Source: Aliivibrio finisterrensis (GTDB lineage Bacteria; Pseudomonadota; Gammaproteobacteria; Enterobacterales; Vibrionaceae). From it: a DNA stretch of 64,000 nucleotides. The stretch spans positions 62,001-126,000 of the forward strand of contig NZ_WBVP01000001.1 of the NCBI RefSeq assembly GCF_008933155.1, written 5' to 3'. Numbering within the stretch: position 1 is the first letter of the stretch; each line of letters starts with the position of its first letter. The notes under the pieces were generated by a model. That model had not been told where the DNA came from. It saw only the letters and a program-made list of their open reading frames with translations, and made no database searches. Below are positions 27,133-36,325 of the stretch, in pieces. The translations under genes were made by a program, and so were the position numbers.

Positions 27133-28533
27133 ATGACTTACGCGCCTGTAACAGACGTATTAAGCGGTAAACTAGCGGTTGACAGTGAAGTAACTGTTCG
27201 CGGTTGGATCCGTTCACGTCGCGACTCTAAAGCTGGAATCTCTTTCCTAGCTATCTATGACGGTTCTTGTTTCGATCCGATTCAGGCCGTAGTTCCTAAT
27301 GACTTAAATAATTACAATGACGAAGTTCTTAAGCTAACAACAGGTTGTTCTGTTGAAGTGACAGGTACTATCGTAGCTTCTCCTGCTAAAGGTCAAGATT
27401 TTGAGCTAGCTGCAACTGAAGTTAAAGTTGTAGGTTGGGTTGAAGATGCTGATACTTACCCAATGGCTAAGACTCGTCACTCAATTGAATATTTACGTGA
27501 AGTTGCACACCTTCGCCCACGTACTAACGTGATTGGTGCGGTTGCACGTGTTCGTAACTGTCTATCTCAAGCGATTCACCGTTTCTACCACGAGCAAGGC
27601 TACTTCTGGATGTCTGCTCCACTAATCACATCATCTGATGCTGAAGGTGCTGGTGAAATGTTCCGTGTTTCTACGCTAGATCACGCGAACCTTCCTATGG
27701 ATGACAAAGGCAATGTTGATTACGACAAAGACTTCTTTGGTAAAGAAACATTCCTAACCGTATCTGGTCAACTTAATGCGGAAACTTACGCTTGTGCACT
27801 AAGCAAAGTTTACACATTCGGTCCTACTTTCCGTGCTGAAAACTCACACACAAGCCGCCACCTAGCTGAATTCTGGATGGTTGAGCCTGAAGTTGCTTTC
27901 GCTACGCTTGATGACGTAGCTAAACTAGCTGAAGACATGCTTAAGTATGTATTCGAAGCTGTTCTTGCTGAGCGTCGTGATGACCTTGAGTTCTTTGCTT
28001 CTCGCATCGACAAACAAGCGATCACTCGTCTAGAGCAATTTGTAAGCTCTGATTTCGCACAAGTAGACTACACAGATGCTATCCAAATCCTTAAAGATTC
28101 TGGTCGTGACTTTGAGTTTGATGTTGAGTGGGGCATCGATATGTCTTCTGAGCATGAGCGTTACCTTGCAGAAGAGCACTTCAAAGCACCGGTTATCGTT
28201 AAAAACTACCCGAAAGACATCAAAGCATTCTACATGCGTCAAAATGACGATGGTAAGACGGTTGCTGCGATGGATGTTCTTGCACCAGGCATTGGTGAGA
28301 TCATTGGTGGTTCTCAACGTGAAGAGCGTTTAGACGTTCTTGATGCTCGTATGATTGAAATGGGCATCGACCCTGAGCACATGAGCTGGTACCGTGATTT
28401 ACGTCGTTACGGCACAGTGCCTCATGCTGGCTTCGGTCTTGGCTTTGAGCGTCTAGTGTCTTACGTAACTGGTATGGGCAACGTTCGTGACGTTATCCCG
28501 TTCCCACGTACTCCACGTTCAGCTAACTTCTAA
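27133..28533 (+). CDS. asnS: Asparaginyl-tRNA synthetase
   Basis: This class II synthetase charges tRNA-Asn in the cytoplasm. Its N-terminal OB-fold anticodon-binding domain (about 1-110, [20 protein letters not shown]) is followed by the class II catalytic domain with motif 2 in [21 protein letters not shown] (about 223-243) and motif 3 in [15 protein letters not shown] (about 435-449). I start at MTYAPVTD (27133), which gives the usual 466 residues; a frame extended by six codons begins at 27115. GGAG lies about 12 bases before the chosen ATG. Codon use is strongly biased as for other highly expressed genes. A clear terminator follows. Confidence 0.96.
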   Translation: MTYAPVTDVLSGKLAVDSEVTVRGWIRSRRDSKAGISFLAIYDGSCFDPIQAVVPNDLNNYNDEVLKLTTGCSVEVTGTIVASPAKGQDFELAATEVKVVGWVEDADTYPMAKTRHSIEYLREVAHLRPRTNVIGAVARVRNCLSQAIHRFYHEQGYFWMSAPLITSSDAEGAGEMFRVSTLDHANLPMDDKGNVDYDKDFFGKETFLTVSGQLNAETYACALSKVYTFGPTFRAENSHTSRHLAEFWMVEPEVAFATLDDVAKLAEDMLKYVFEAVLAERRDDLEFFASRIDKQAITRLEQFVSSDFAQVDYTDAIQILKDSGRDFEFDVEWGIDMSSEHERYLAEEHFKAPVIVKNYPKDIKAFYMRQNDDGKTVAAMDVLAPGIGEIIGGSQREERLDVLDARMIEMGIDPEHMSWYRDLRRYGTVPHAGFGLGFERLVSYVTGMGNVRDVIPFPRTPRSANF

Positions 28534-28594
28534 TTGGCTTTTCTTATAGGGCATTAGCTCTGTAAGAATAGATTAAATAGAAACTAATGAATAC

Positions 28595-28627
28595 AAAAAT
28601 GGCGACCAGTGCGGTCGCCATTTTTTT
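28595..28627. terminator. Terminator between asnS and mepK
   Basis: AAAAATGGCGAC and GTCGCCATTTTTTT form a strong stem usable in both directions; it serves asnS and the convergent MepK-like gene. Confidence 0.88.
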
Positions 28628-28647
28628 AACTATATATTTAGGTATCA

Positions 28648-29199
28648 TTACCAAAAACGCACTCTACCCGTATCAATATGCACAAAGTTACTGCCTGGAT
28701 AATACCCTACTCCGCCCGCTTTTAATGATAACGCCGCTTTTCTTACCTCAGCTAAGGGAACGCCTTCTAAGCGAAAATCCATTGCTTTACCTAGCATATG
28801 CAAACTTTTCTTTGCCACGCCACCGTGTGATTTACCACGTAACATTTCATTTGTTGCTGGTGAGCGATAACCCGAAATAATTTGAACCTGAGTATCACAA
28901 CCAATGACATTTTGAATCGCCGACAATTGGTCAAATAATCGTTTATCCATTTCGATGCTTTCATTACGTCTGAAATCTCGGCATAAATGATTTAGTTTTG
29001 CTAACTCTGCGCTCTGATAACCTCGTCCATTAAAATATTCAGTCTGTAGCTCTTCACCGGTATGTAAGTTGTTTAACGCTAGCTTACGTGGTGACTCTTC
29101 AAATTGTGATGCGAAAGATAAAGTAGGAAACAGACTTAAACCAACAGTAGCTGCGCCACCAAGTAGGATTTTACGGCGTAATGGACTCAATTCAGACAT
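28648..29199 (-). CDS. mepK: MepK/YcbK-type peptidoglycan hydrolase, Tat-exported
   Basis: This is a 183-residue M15-family (DUF882) zinc peptidase, predicted to cut peptide crosslinks in the cell wall. The N-terminus LRRKILLGGAATVGLSLFP is a twin-arginine signal peptide, so export should be folded through Tat. Zinc ligands lie in SHGGVAKKSLHMLGKAMDFRL (about residues 129-149) and in FVHIDTGRVRFW at the C-terminus. It lies next to an LdtD-like L,D-transpeptidase gene, the same pairing as E. coli ycbK-ycbB, where the enzyme cuts 3-3 crosslinks made by L,D-transpeptidases. Enzyme specificity is inferred from that relationship. Confidence 0.9.
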   Translation of the reverse strand: MSELSPLRRKILLGGAATVGLSLFPTLSFASQFEESPRKLALNNLHTGEELQTEYFNGRGYQSAELAKLNHLCRDFRRNESIEMDKRLFDQLSAIQNVIGCDTQVQIISGYRSPATNEMLRGKSHGGVAKKSLHMLGKAMDFRLEGVPLAEVRKAALSLKAGGVGYYPGSNFVHIDTGRVRFW

Positions 29200-29357
29200 A
29201 CAGTAGAAATCTCTCTTATAAATAGATCAATCAATAACTGAAGGAGAATATACACACCAACCCTTAGATGGTCAAATAACATACAATTAATTTTCTTAGC
29301 TAAACCCCATGAAAATATCTTACTAATTGAATTAAATGCTCTTTTTCGACTTAATTT

Positions 29358-30917
29358 TTAATGTAAATTATTTGTCAATTTTTTTGACTTACTCCATTTA
29401 TCATATTCATAGATATCATCTCGAAATTGAACTTGGTTCTTTTCATCAATCCACGCAGTTTGATAAATCGTATATACCGAGATTGTTTGAGACAAAATCG
29501 CTTCTTTCGTTTCAGGTAATTGATGATAATTATGATACTCTTTTTTAGAAAAATGGGACTCTTTCATTAAGAGTTGGGCGAACTCCGAAGCTCTTTCAAC
29601 ACGAATACACCCTGAACTATAAGCTCTCGTTTGTTTTCTAAAAAGTGATTTGGAAGGCGTATCATGCAAATAAATAGCATTTCGATTAGGTGTATTAAAT
29701 TTATAACGACCAAGCGCATTACTATCACCAGATTTTTGTCTCAACTTATAAGGAAAGGTTTCAATACTCATTTGTTCCCAATCGATATCTTCAATAGGAA
29801 TAACCTCATCACTTAACCAAGTGGGTACAATTTCAAAGTTTTGTGCTTGTAAAAAGCCTTTATCGTTATATGCTTTTGGCAAAATATCTTCTTTCATAAT
29901 TTTCGTTGGTACCTTCCAACTAGGATTGAAAACGATGGAATTAAGATATGTCGAAAACAATGGCGTTTTTCTTGCCAGTTTCCCTACAATCACTTTACTG
30001 TGAAACAGCAGCTCATCTTCTTTCCAATATTGCATTTCATAAGATGGGATATTCACAAGCACAAAACGCGCTTTTTTATTTTCCCATAAGCGTAATCGCT
30101 GAATATTTAATGCCATGATACGAACACGCTCTTTTGCCGACATGTTCAACCAATATTTAGTCTTAGGGCCAATTATCCCATCAGGCAACAACCCGTGGCG
30201 CTTTTGAAAACGTTTTATAACATCAACAAGTTCTAAATTATAAAGACCATTATCATGTGATAAGAGTTCTCTGCTTTCTTCTTTCGTCAGCTCTCCGGCA
30301 ACATAAAGACGATTAACCAGTGAAACATAAGAGATCTCTTGGTTAGGCCTTATAAGTTTAGAAGAGGTTAGTTTCTCAATTGGCTCACCATAAGGATCAT
30401 AATAGCTGAACAACTGTCCGTAAAACTCCTCGTACATCTCTGAATTAGGAGCTAAAGTTTTGGTAAGGTAATCCAATCGTTCACCAGTAAAAGCAGTATT
30501 TATTGAAGAGATAACCTGTGGGTGGGGTTCACCTATATGCTCATCAAGGCGACTACCAAAAAACCAACCGCTTCCTCTTTTTGGTATTTTAGATTGATAG
30601 GTAAGAAGATAAATTAAGGTATCTGTTGCTAAAATATCGTATTCCAGTTCTTTTGAATTCTGTAAATGATAGTAGCGTTGCTCAAGAGCATTATTAAGAT
30701 CAGCAAGAACCAATAACGCCAATTGATTTTCTAAGTTTTTCCGCGCCTTTGGTGAGTACCATTTCAGCTGTTCATTTTGATAAAAACGAGAAACTAATTC
30801 TGGATAAAATAACTGTGCTTCCTGCTGATCAATATAGCGACTTGCTTGAGTTAAAGCCTGAGCATTAAGTGGCATAAGTATAAGAAAAACGGAAAATAAA
30901 ATAATCACTCTAACCAT
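29358..30917 (-). CDS. ldtD: L,D-transpeptidase (YcbB/LdtD type)
   Basis: This periplasmic enzyme forms 3-3 crosslinks in peptidoglycan. A signal peptide MVRVIILFSVFLILMPLNAQA is followed by an N-terminal scaffold domain, a peptidoglycan-binding helix bundle (VIKRFQKRHGLLPDGIIGPKTK), and a YkuD catalytic domain with HDTPSKSLF and the nucleophile Cys in SSGCIRVE (about residue 436). Length is about 519 residues, slightly shorter than the E. coli protein. I chose the ATG at 30917 because it opens the signal peptide; the longer frame starts with TTG. The ribosome site is a run of seven G just before the ATG, which is unusual. A 158-base gap separates it from mepK. Confidence 0.9.
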   Translation of the reverse strand: MVRVIILFSVFLILMPLNAQALTQASRYIDQQEAQLFYPELVSRFYQNEQLKWYSPKARKNLENQLALLVLADLNNALEQRYYHLQNSKELEYDILATDTLIYLLTYQSKIPKRGSGWFFGSRLDEHIGEPHPQVISSINTAFTGERLDYLTKTLAPNSEMYEEFYGQLFSYYDPYGEPIEKLTSSKLIRPNQEISYVSLVNRLYVAGELTKEESRELLSHDNGLYNLELVDVIKRFQKRHGLLPDGIIGPKTKYWLNMSAKERVRIMALNIQRLRLWENKKARFVLVNIPSYEMQYWKEDELLFHSKVIVGKLARKTPLFSTYLNSIVFNPSWKVPTKIMKEDILPKAYNDKGFLQAQNFEIVPTWLSDEVIPIEDIDWEQMSIETFPYKLRQKSGDSNALGRYKFNTPNRNAIYLHDTPSKSLFRKQTRAYSSGCIRVERASEFAQLLMKESHFSKKEYHNYHQLPETKEAILSQTISVYTIYQTAWIDEKNQVQFRDDIYEYDKWSKSKKLTNNLH

Positions 30918-31010
30918 GAAAGCCCCCCCAAATAACACGCTACTACTTTGATAGTAGTATGCATACGTTAAATATCAAGTTGATAGGCTTCATTCACTTT
31001 AGGGTAAGAT

Positions 31011-31041
31011 AAAAAAAGGCCAAATAATTTGACCTTTTCTT
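31011..31041 (-). terminator. Terminator after the amidohydrolase gene
   Basis: AAGG-CAAA and TTTG-CCTT pair with one mismatch in a short stem; on the minus strand a run of T follows. Confidence 0.65.
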
Positions 31042-31060
31042 AAGACATTATGGCGCTGCT

Positions 31061-32461
31061 TTATTGAACAACCTCGCCACTTTCAATAACTGTCTTGCGC
31101 ACTATTTTTGTAAACTCGATCACTTCTTGGCGGATTTTACCTTCATCAACCGTTAGCATTTCACGATCTTTCATCAAGATATTACCATCAACAATAGTAT
31201 GACGAACGTTGCCTGAATTTGCAGAATAAACTAGTGCAGAATAAGGATTATATACTGGCAGCATATTTGGTGCTTTCGTATCAACAACAATAATGTCTGC
31301 TAGCTTACCAACTTCAATAGAGCCTATTTTATCTTCCATATGAAGCGCTTTAGCTGCACCCATCGTTGCCATATCAATAACCTTGATTGGAGGCATTGCT
31401 GCACGATCTTTATTTACTAATTTATGAACTTTAGCAACTTGGTTAAACTCATCAATAATACTTAATGTATTGCCTGACATCGGACCATCGGTTCCTAAGC
31501 CAATACGAACACCTTCATCGTACATTTTAAGTGCAGGAGATACACCTTTAGCCGATTTAATGTTAGCACTCATATTATGAGCAACGCCCATATCAGACTC
31601 TTTAACTAACTCAATGTCTTTATCATCAATAAGAATCATATGAGCACCAATCAGGTTCTTATTAAGCGCGCCAATACTGTGCATATACTCTACTGGAGAC
31701 ATCCCATTAGAACGCTCTGCTATCACTTCTTCTTCACGATGAGATTCTGCTAAGTGGATCATGACTGGAACATCTAGCTCTAATGACAGTTTCGCAATTT
31801 TTTGTAACGTCTCTGTAGTATTAGTGTATGGGGCATGAGGAGCAAACGCTGGTGTGATACGAGGATGATCTTTATATTCTTCAATAAAGTTTAATGCGTA
31901 TTGAATACCTTCATCTGCATTTGCTGCATCAGCAACCGGAAATTTAATAACACTCTCACCTAAGATTGCTCGCATACCAATTTTGTCGACTGTCTTTGCT
32001 ACTTCGTCTTCAAAATAATACATATCCGCATAAGTAGTTACTCCACCCTTCACCATCTCTACGTTACCTAGATTAGCACCAATGCGAACCATATCGCGTG
32101 ACACTAACTTTTTCTCTAGTGGAAAAATATAACGATGTAAGCGGTCAGGAACATCATCACCTAATGAACGAAAAACAGTCATTGAAGCGTGAGTATGTGT
32201 ATTAATTAAACCGGGTAGAACAATATCACCATCAACATCTAATACGGTTTTTGCTTCATAGTTTTTTGCAATACTTTCATCACCAACTGCAACAATTTTA
32301 TTACCTTTGATGGCAATTACGCCATTATCAAACGTTTGCTTAGATTCATTCATTGTAAGCAATGTTGCATCTTTGATCAGTAAATCAACTTGTTGTACTG
32401 CCAGCGTAGAAAAACTAGTTGCTGCTATAGCAATGGCAACTAAGGTTTTTTTTAAATACAT
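31061..32461 (-). CDS. Exported amidohydrolase (MTA/SAH deaminase-like)
   Basis: This is a metal-dependent hydrolase of the TRZ/ATZ and S-adenosylhomocysteine/5-methylthioadenosine deaminase group. An N-terminal signal peptide (MYLKKTLVAIAIAATSFSTLA) indicates export, which is unusual for the deaminase group but common in a subset of marine bacteria. Metal ligands are seen in GLINTHTHASM (about residues 88-98), HLAES (about 238), and TDGPMSGN (about 323), with APHAPYT near 209. The chosen start at 32461 opens the signal peptide; a frame four codons longer exists. It stands alone. The exact substrate is unknown; an aminopurine or thio-nucleoside scavenged in the periplasm is a guess. Confidence 0.82.
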   Translation of the reverse strand: MYLKKTLVAIAIAATSFSTLAVQQVDLLIKDATLLTMNESKQTFDNGVIAIKGNKIVAVGDESIAKNYEAKTVLDVDGDIVLPGLINTHTHASMTVFRSLGDDVPDRLHRYIFPLEKKLVSRDMVRIGANLGNVEMVKGGVTTYADMYYFEDEVAKTVDKIGMRAILGESVIKFPVADAANADEGIQYALNFIEEYKDHPRITPAFAPHAPYTNTTETLQKIAKLSLELDVPVMIHLAESHREEEVIAERSNGMSPVEYMHSIGALNKNLIGAHMILIDDKDIELVKESDMGVAHNMSANIKSAKGVSPALKMYDEGVRIGLGTDGPMSGNTLSIIDEFNQVAKVHKLVNKDRAAMPPIKVIDMATMGAAKALHMEDKIGSIEVGKLADIIVVDTKAPNMLPVYNPYSALVYSANSGNVRHTIVDGNILMKDREMLTVDEGKIRQEVIEFTKIVRKTVIESGEVVQ

Positions 32462-32829
32462 AAATATACTCACTAAAGAAAAAAAATAGCTAGATTTCAG
32501 AAACGGATGATATACGTGACATTCCTTTTATCAAGTGAATTATCAATAAACAGCCCTACCTTATTCTCAAAGTAGTGACCAATGTCATACTTTTAAATAT
32601 TCAGCGAGGGGTGAGAATTATTGCAAATAATACCCTTGCTGCTATTTTGCAGCTAAGTCGGAAGGTAAGGTTGATAAAGGTATCGAAGGAAAAACATTCA
32701 CTCAACAAGTGAATAGTTAAATAAGTGTACCAAAAAATGTAAATATATTAAGAGAGCTAGCTTGCTCTCTCTGTTCATTCAAGTAAATGTCTTTATAATG
32801 CCTATACATTTTTTTCACACTTTTGAGTT
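32462..32829. other. Intergenic region, 368 bases
   Basis: No gene is visible. It holds a perfect inverted repeat ATTATTGCAAATAAT near 32617, a GAGAGC/GCTCTC hairpin near 32752-32771, and a TATAAT at 32794-32799 that probably serves the following small gene. An extended promoter is plausible but the -35 element is weak. Confidence 0.5.
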
Positions 32830-33354
32830 ATGAAGCCTTACTGTTTTTATTTTTTATTTTTTATTTCATTGTTTCCTTTGGAGAGCAAAGCAGAGGAGGA
32901 ACCTAATGAGTTATCTCTTTACTCTGTAAACACGGGATCATTTCTCTATCATTTAGTACCCTACGATCCTGACTCTCATCAATACTTTGGTAATCAATAC
33001 TTTTCTGTTGAGCGTAAATTTTCTGCTGACTCTGATTACAGCTTCATGCTAGGTACTTTTTTAAACAGCCAAGCGAATCGCTGTATGCTTATTGGTGTCC
33101 GAAAAGACTGGTATCGTGTAAATAGCAAACTTGTGATTAAAGGGATGTATTCGTACGCAGGTGAGTTCTTTATCGATGCATTTGAAGACTGTGGTGATGG
33201 TGGGATATATAAGACATCAAAAGAAAAAGTTGGCGTTGCATTTGCCCCATACATTTATCATGCAGCACAATACAACTTTACTGACTATTTTGGCGTAGAA
33301 GCTGGCTTTATCCTGCCCGGGATTATCGTAATGAGTATGCAATGGAGTTTCTAA
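32830..33354 (+). CDS. Hypothetical small outer-membrane beta-barrel protein
   Basis: I do not recognise a named family. The 174-residue protein has a signal peptide (about residues 1-21, cleavage after ESKA) and then alternating hydrophobic/polar strands rich in Tyr, Phe and Gly. It ends in MSMQWSF, a terminal Phe after an aromatic-rich strand, as in outer-membrane beta barrels recognised by BamA. The size suggests an eight-stranded barrel like PagP or OmpX, but the sequence lacks an obvious PagP active site. Two Cys pairs (CMLIGV and DCGDGG) could form a disulfide. It stands alone with its own promoter candidate and terminator. Confidence 0.7.
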   Translation: MKPYCFYFLFFISLFPLESKAEEEPNELSLYSVNTGSFLYHLVPYDPDSHQYFGNQYFSVERKFSADSDYSFMLGTFLNSQANRCMLIGVRKDWYRVNSKLVIKGMYSYAGEFFIDAFEDCGDGGIYKTSKEKVGVAFAPYIYHAAQYNFTDYFGVEAGFILPGIIVMSMQWSF

Positions 33355-33401
33355 CTTCATAACAATACTAGTACTAACCATATAATGCAGCTAATAAATA
33401 C

Positions 33402-33441
33402 AAAAAAACCACGACTCATCAAATGATAGTCGTGGTTTTTT
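33402..33441. terminator. Bidirectional terminator between convergent genes
   Basis: AACCACGACT and AGTCGTGGTT form a perfect 10-bp stem with A and T runs outside, ending the hypothetical membrane gene and the convergent yehS. Confidence 0.88.
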
Positions 33442-33459
33442 ATGGTAAAACGAAAAAGC

Positions 33460-33939
33460 TTATTCGCTTTCTACTTCAGCTTCACCGCGTAAATTCTGTT
33501 GCACGCCTTGTAAAAAGTTACGTAGAACTTGGTCTTTACAAATACGGTAGTGTTTATGATCTGCTTTACGGAAGAAAGCACTCAGTTCGTGCTTGCTTAA
33601 ACGGAAGTTAACTAACTTCATTAAGTCTAAAACGTCATCTGCTTTTAAGTTTAAAGCAATTTGTAATTTTTTCAGTATGATGTTGTTTGTTAGTTTTTCT
33701 TCAGGCTTTGGTTGCTCGCCTTCACGCTTACCACGACGATCATTAATTAAACCATTTAGAAACGTTGCTAATTGAACATCTTGACAACTTTTGTAGTCTT
33801 TATCGTCATCCGCTTTTAACCAGTTACATACTTCTTCACGAGTTACTTTAAGATCAGCGGCACCAAACAGTGCGATCATCTTAGTATCATCAAAATCAAA
33901 AGCGTAACGAATGCGTCGTAAAATGTCGTTATTAGTCAA
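33460..33939 (-). CDS. yehS: YehS family protein (DUF1456)
   Basis: This is a 159-residue cytoplasmic protein of the DUF1456/YehS family. It consists of two tandem copies of a helical unit of about 65 residues: NNDILRRIRYAFDFDDTKMI and CNWLKADDD in the first, NNIILKKLQIALNLKADDVL and SAFFRKADH in the second. A charged linker GKREGEQPKPEEK joins them. The family is widespread in proteobacteria but its function is not established. It stands alone. The C-terminal tail is acidic. Confidence 0.85.
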   Translation of the reverse strand: MTNNDILRRIRYAFDFDDTKMIALFGAADLKVTREEVCNWLKADDDKDYKSCQDVQLATFLNGLINDRRGKREGEQPKPEEKLTNNIILKKLQIALNLKADDVLDLMKLVNFRLSKHELSAFFRKADHKHYRICKDQVLRNFLQGVQQNLRGEAEVESE

Positions 33940-34028
33940 GGTAAATCCTAAATGTATTAAATTTAAATTAGGTGCAGACTATAACTTGTAATCCACTTTG
34001 GTAAAAGATTTATGTGATCTATACGTAC

Positions 34029-34056
34029 AAAAAAACCCGAGACAAACTCGGGTTTT
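34029..34056. terminator. Terminator after htpX
   Basis: AACCCGAG and CTCGGGTT pair perfectly with a short loop; A and T runs flank it. Confidence 0.85.
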
Positions 34057-34074
34057 ATTCATTTCCATCAAATG

Positions 34075-34950
34075 TTACATTTGACGTAAAGCGTCAATGC
34101 GTTTCTCAAGAGGTGGATGGCTCATTAGCAGTTCTGTTAACGACTTTTTGCCGTTAATACCAAATGCCATCATAGAACCTTCTAGATGAGACTCTTGACT
34201 CATGCGTAAGCGCTCTAATGCCGCGATCATTTTCTCTTTACCAACCAACTGTGCAGCACCTGCATCAGCATGGAATTCGCGATGACGGCTAAACCACATC
34301 GTTAAGAAGCTTGCTAAGAAACCAAACGCAAGTTCAAGTACAGTAGAAACAATAAAATACGTCATAAAACTGCCACCTTCGCCCTCACCTTCTTCATCGT
34401 TTGACGTAAAACCACTAACAGCATTTGCGATCATACGTGATAAGAAAATAACAAAAGTATTCACTACACCTTGCATTAACGTCATTGTAATCATGTCACC
34501 ATTTGCAATATGGCTCACTTCGTGTGCTAATACCGCTTCTGCTTCATCACGAGTCATGCTATGTAATAACCCAGTAGATACCGCAACCAATGAATCATCA
34601 CGCTTTGCACCAGTAGCAAAAGCATTCATATCAGGCGAGTCGTAAATTGCAACCGTTGGCATACCGATACCAACTTGCTGCGCTTGACGAGATACCGTCT
34701 GCATTAACCAATGTTCAGTTTCATTTCGAGGCTGTTCAATAACCTCACCACCTACTGAACGTAATGCCATTGATTTTGACATCATTAGAGAAACTAACGA
34801 ACCACCAAAACCGAACAATACAGCCATAACAAGTAAACCAGAAAGGCTACCTTGTTGAATCCCCGTAACCGCATAAACAATATTCAGAACAATACTGAAT
34901 ACAATCATCACAGCTAAGTTTGTTGCTAAAAACAGCGCAATACGCTTCAT
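34075..34950 (-). CDS. htpX: HtpX membrane metalloprotease
   Basis: This is an inner-membrane zinc protease that degrades damaged membrane proteins together with FtsH. The 291-residue protein has two N-terminal membrane helices (about 5-25 and 35-58), the zinc motif HEVSH at residues 143-147, two further hydrophobic segments (about 155-175 and 195-215) and the third ligand Glu in [15 protein letters not shown] (about 224-238). It ends in [14 protein letters not shown], as in the family. It is monocistronic. A possible sigma-70 promoter (TTGTGT, 16 bases, TATCTT) lies upstream, and no clear heat-shock element was recognised. Confidence 0.95.
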   Translation of the reverse strand: MKRIALFLATNLAVMIVFSIVLNIVYAVTGIQQGSLSGLLVMAVLFGFGGSLVSLMMSKSMALRSVGGEVIEQPRNETEHWLMQTVSRQAQQVGIGMPTVAIYDSPDMNAFATGAKRDDSLVAVSTGLLHSMTRDEAEAVLAHEVSHIANGDMITMTLMQGVVNTFVIFLSRMIANAVSGFTSNDEEGEGEGGSFMTYFIVSTVLELAFGFLASFLTMWFSRHREFHADAGAAQLVGKEKMIAALERLRMSQESHLEGSMMAFGINGKKSLTELLMSHPPLEKRIDALRQM

Positions 34951-35255
34951 TTATCTTTCTCTCCGGTTAATAATTAATTCAACTCATTTATTTTTTTATT
35001 TTGAATTGGACCCAAACGCATCTAGCACGCTTAATAAGTATACCCATAAGATAGTGCCATTTCCTATAAACACAAGGGCTTGACGCACTTTGATACACTT
35101 TCTTATCTCCTATTTACCTTTATTCACTACTTTTTAAACAACTAAAGCCTGAATGGTAAATTAAGAGGGTTAGACTTAAGTCTTATTGCACGCTTTTTTA
35201 TTTAGGTTTAACTTGTCCTTAATGAATCAAAATAAATAATGCTCAAGGACCGAAC
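34951..35255. other. Intergenic region, 305 bases
   Basis: This region between the divergent htpX and the 53-aa gene contains only A/T-rich promoter-like sequence. No RNA gene or long repeat was seen. Confidence 0.5.
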
Positions 35256-35417
35256 ATGACTGAGAAAGAAAGTTACCTAATGGCGATTGACATGCTTTGT
35301 TGTCATCTGGGGTTATCAAAAGAAGAAGCCCAAAAGCAATTGGGAATTGAGGATCAATCTAATATTGAAAGTCAGATTGCTGATACTCAAGAAGCGTTGA
35401 TGGGTTTATATCGCTAA
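35256..35417 (+). CDS. Small 53-aa hypothetical protein
   Basis: An ATG with a good AAGGA ribosome site 7 bases upstream opens a 53-codon frame. The product is acidic and predicted helical: it begins MTEKESYLMAIDMLCCHLG, continues with LSKEEAQKQLGIEDQ and ends in EALMGLYR. It contains an adjacent CC pair and has no signal peptide. It is followed 18 bases later by a strong hairpin terminator, as expected for a real short gene. I do not recognise the family and propose no function. It lies between htpX and satP and has its own unit. Confidence 0.7.
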   Translation: MTEKESYLMAIDMLCCHLGLSKEEAQKQLGIEDQSNIESQIADTQEALMGLYR

Positions 35418-35435
35418 TTAAAATACAGCACATAC

Positions 35436-35474
35436 AAAAAAGGCAGCTTACTAACTAATAGTAAGTTGCCTTTT
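35436..35474. terminator. Bidirectional terminator
   Basis: AAGGCA-CTTACT and AGTAAG-TGCCTT form a long stem with one mismatch; A and T runs flank it. It serves the 53-aa gene and the convergent satP. Confidence 0.85.
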
Positions 35475-35494
35475 GCTATTTTATTAATAGAAAC

Positions 35495-36085
35495 TTATGC
35501 AGTAACTGCAGCTGTTTCTTTTGCTTTCATTTCACCAACAGGTAATACAGTACGACCGTATTCACCATTAATGACTTGAGCCATAGAGAAGTACATAGCA
35601 CTTAAACCACAGAATAGACCAACATAACCAGCCATGTGGCCAATTACTACACTACCTGTGAAATCACGAGCTGAAAGCAATGCGAACAAGATAGTTAAGC
35701 TACCAAATACAACTTGCTTAGCACGTGGGTAGTTGAATGTCCCTAAGAATAAGAAGAATGTTAATACACCCCACATTGCAAGATACCACCCCATGAATGC
35801 TGCTGACGTTGCTTGGCCAAGACCCATTTCTGGCATAAGAATTAAGCCAACAAGAGATAACCAGAAGAAACCGTAAGAAGTAAATGCGGTAGTACCAAAT
35901 GTATTACCCTTTTTATACTCCATGATGCCTGCGATTACTTGTGCAAGACCACCGTAAAAAATACCCATTGATAAGATCGCTGTATTTAAAGGAAAGAAAC
36001 CAGCATTATGCAGGTTTAATAACACAGTTGTCATACCAAAAGCCATTAAGCCTAATGGTGCTGGGTTTGCAAGTTTGTTTGACAT
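35495..36085 (-). CDS. satP: Acetate/succinate uptake transporter (GPR1/FUN34/YaaH)
   Basis: This 196-residue inner-membrane transporter of the acetate uptake family has six hydrophobic segments. The N-terminal NPAPLGLMAFGMTTVLLNLH (about residues 7-26) is the family signature, and the helix starting FYGGLAQVIAGIMEYKKGNTF (about 44-64) is the second conserved region. It is monocistronic and divergent from the BtsS/BtsR genes. Acetate import would fit next to a pyruvate-sensing system, but shared regulation is inference. Confidence 0.92.
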   Translation of the reverse strand: MSNKLANPAPLGLMAFGMTTVLLNLHNAGFFPLNTAILSMGIFYGGLAQVIAGIMEYKKGNTFGTTAFTSYGFFWLSLVGLILMPEMGLGQATSAAFMGWYLAMWGVLTFFLFLGTFNYPRAKQVVFGSLTILFALLSARDFTGSVVIGHMAGYVGLFCGLSAMYFSMAQVINGEYGRTVLPVGEMKAKETAAVTA

Positions 36086-36325
36086 GCCGAAGCCTCAAAA
36101 AAAAGTGTAATGATTAAAAAATGTTTTAGGAAGCGCATTCTATTTACGAGCACCAAAGATCACAACTATCATTTATGAAATCTTACATTTCATTTATTGC
36201 ATTCTTAAATTTAAATCGGAATTGATAATTTTTATAGCTCACCGTATTCAGTTTTCCTCTTCTATTTAGACAGCATTCTTAATTACGATTACACTAGAGC
36301 TCCTGCATAATAATTGAGAACCTAC

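Noticed and set aside
32610-32635. Fur box in the gap before the small barrel gene
   Set aside because: The bases GAGAATTATTGCAAATAAT fit the Fur consensus poorly beyond A/T richness and symmetry.
34951-35255. Heat-shock promoter for htpX
   Set aside because: CTTG-like bases occur but no CCCCAT-type -10 element lies at the right distance.
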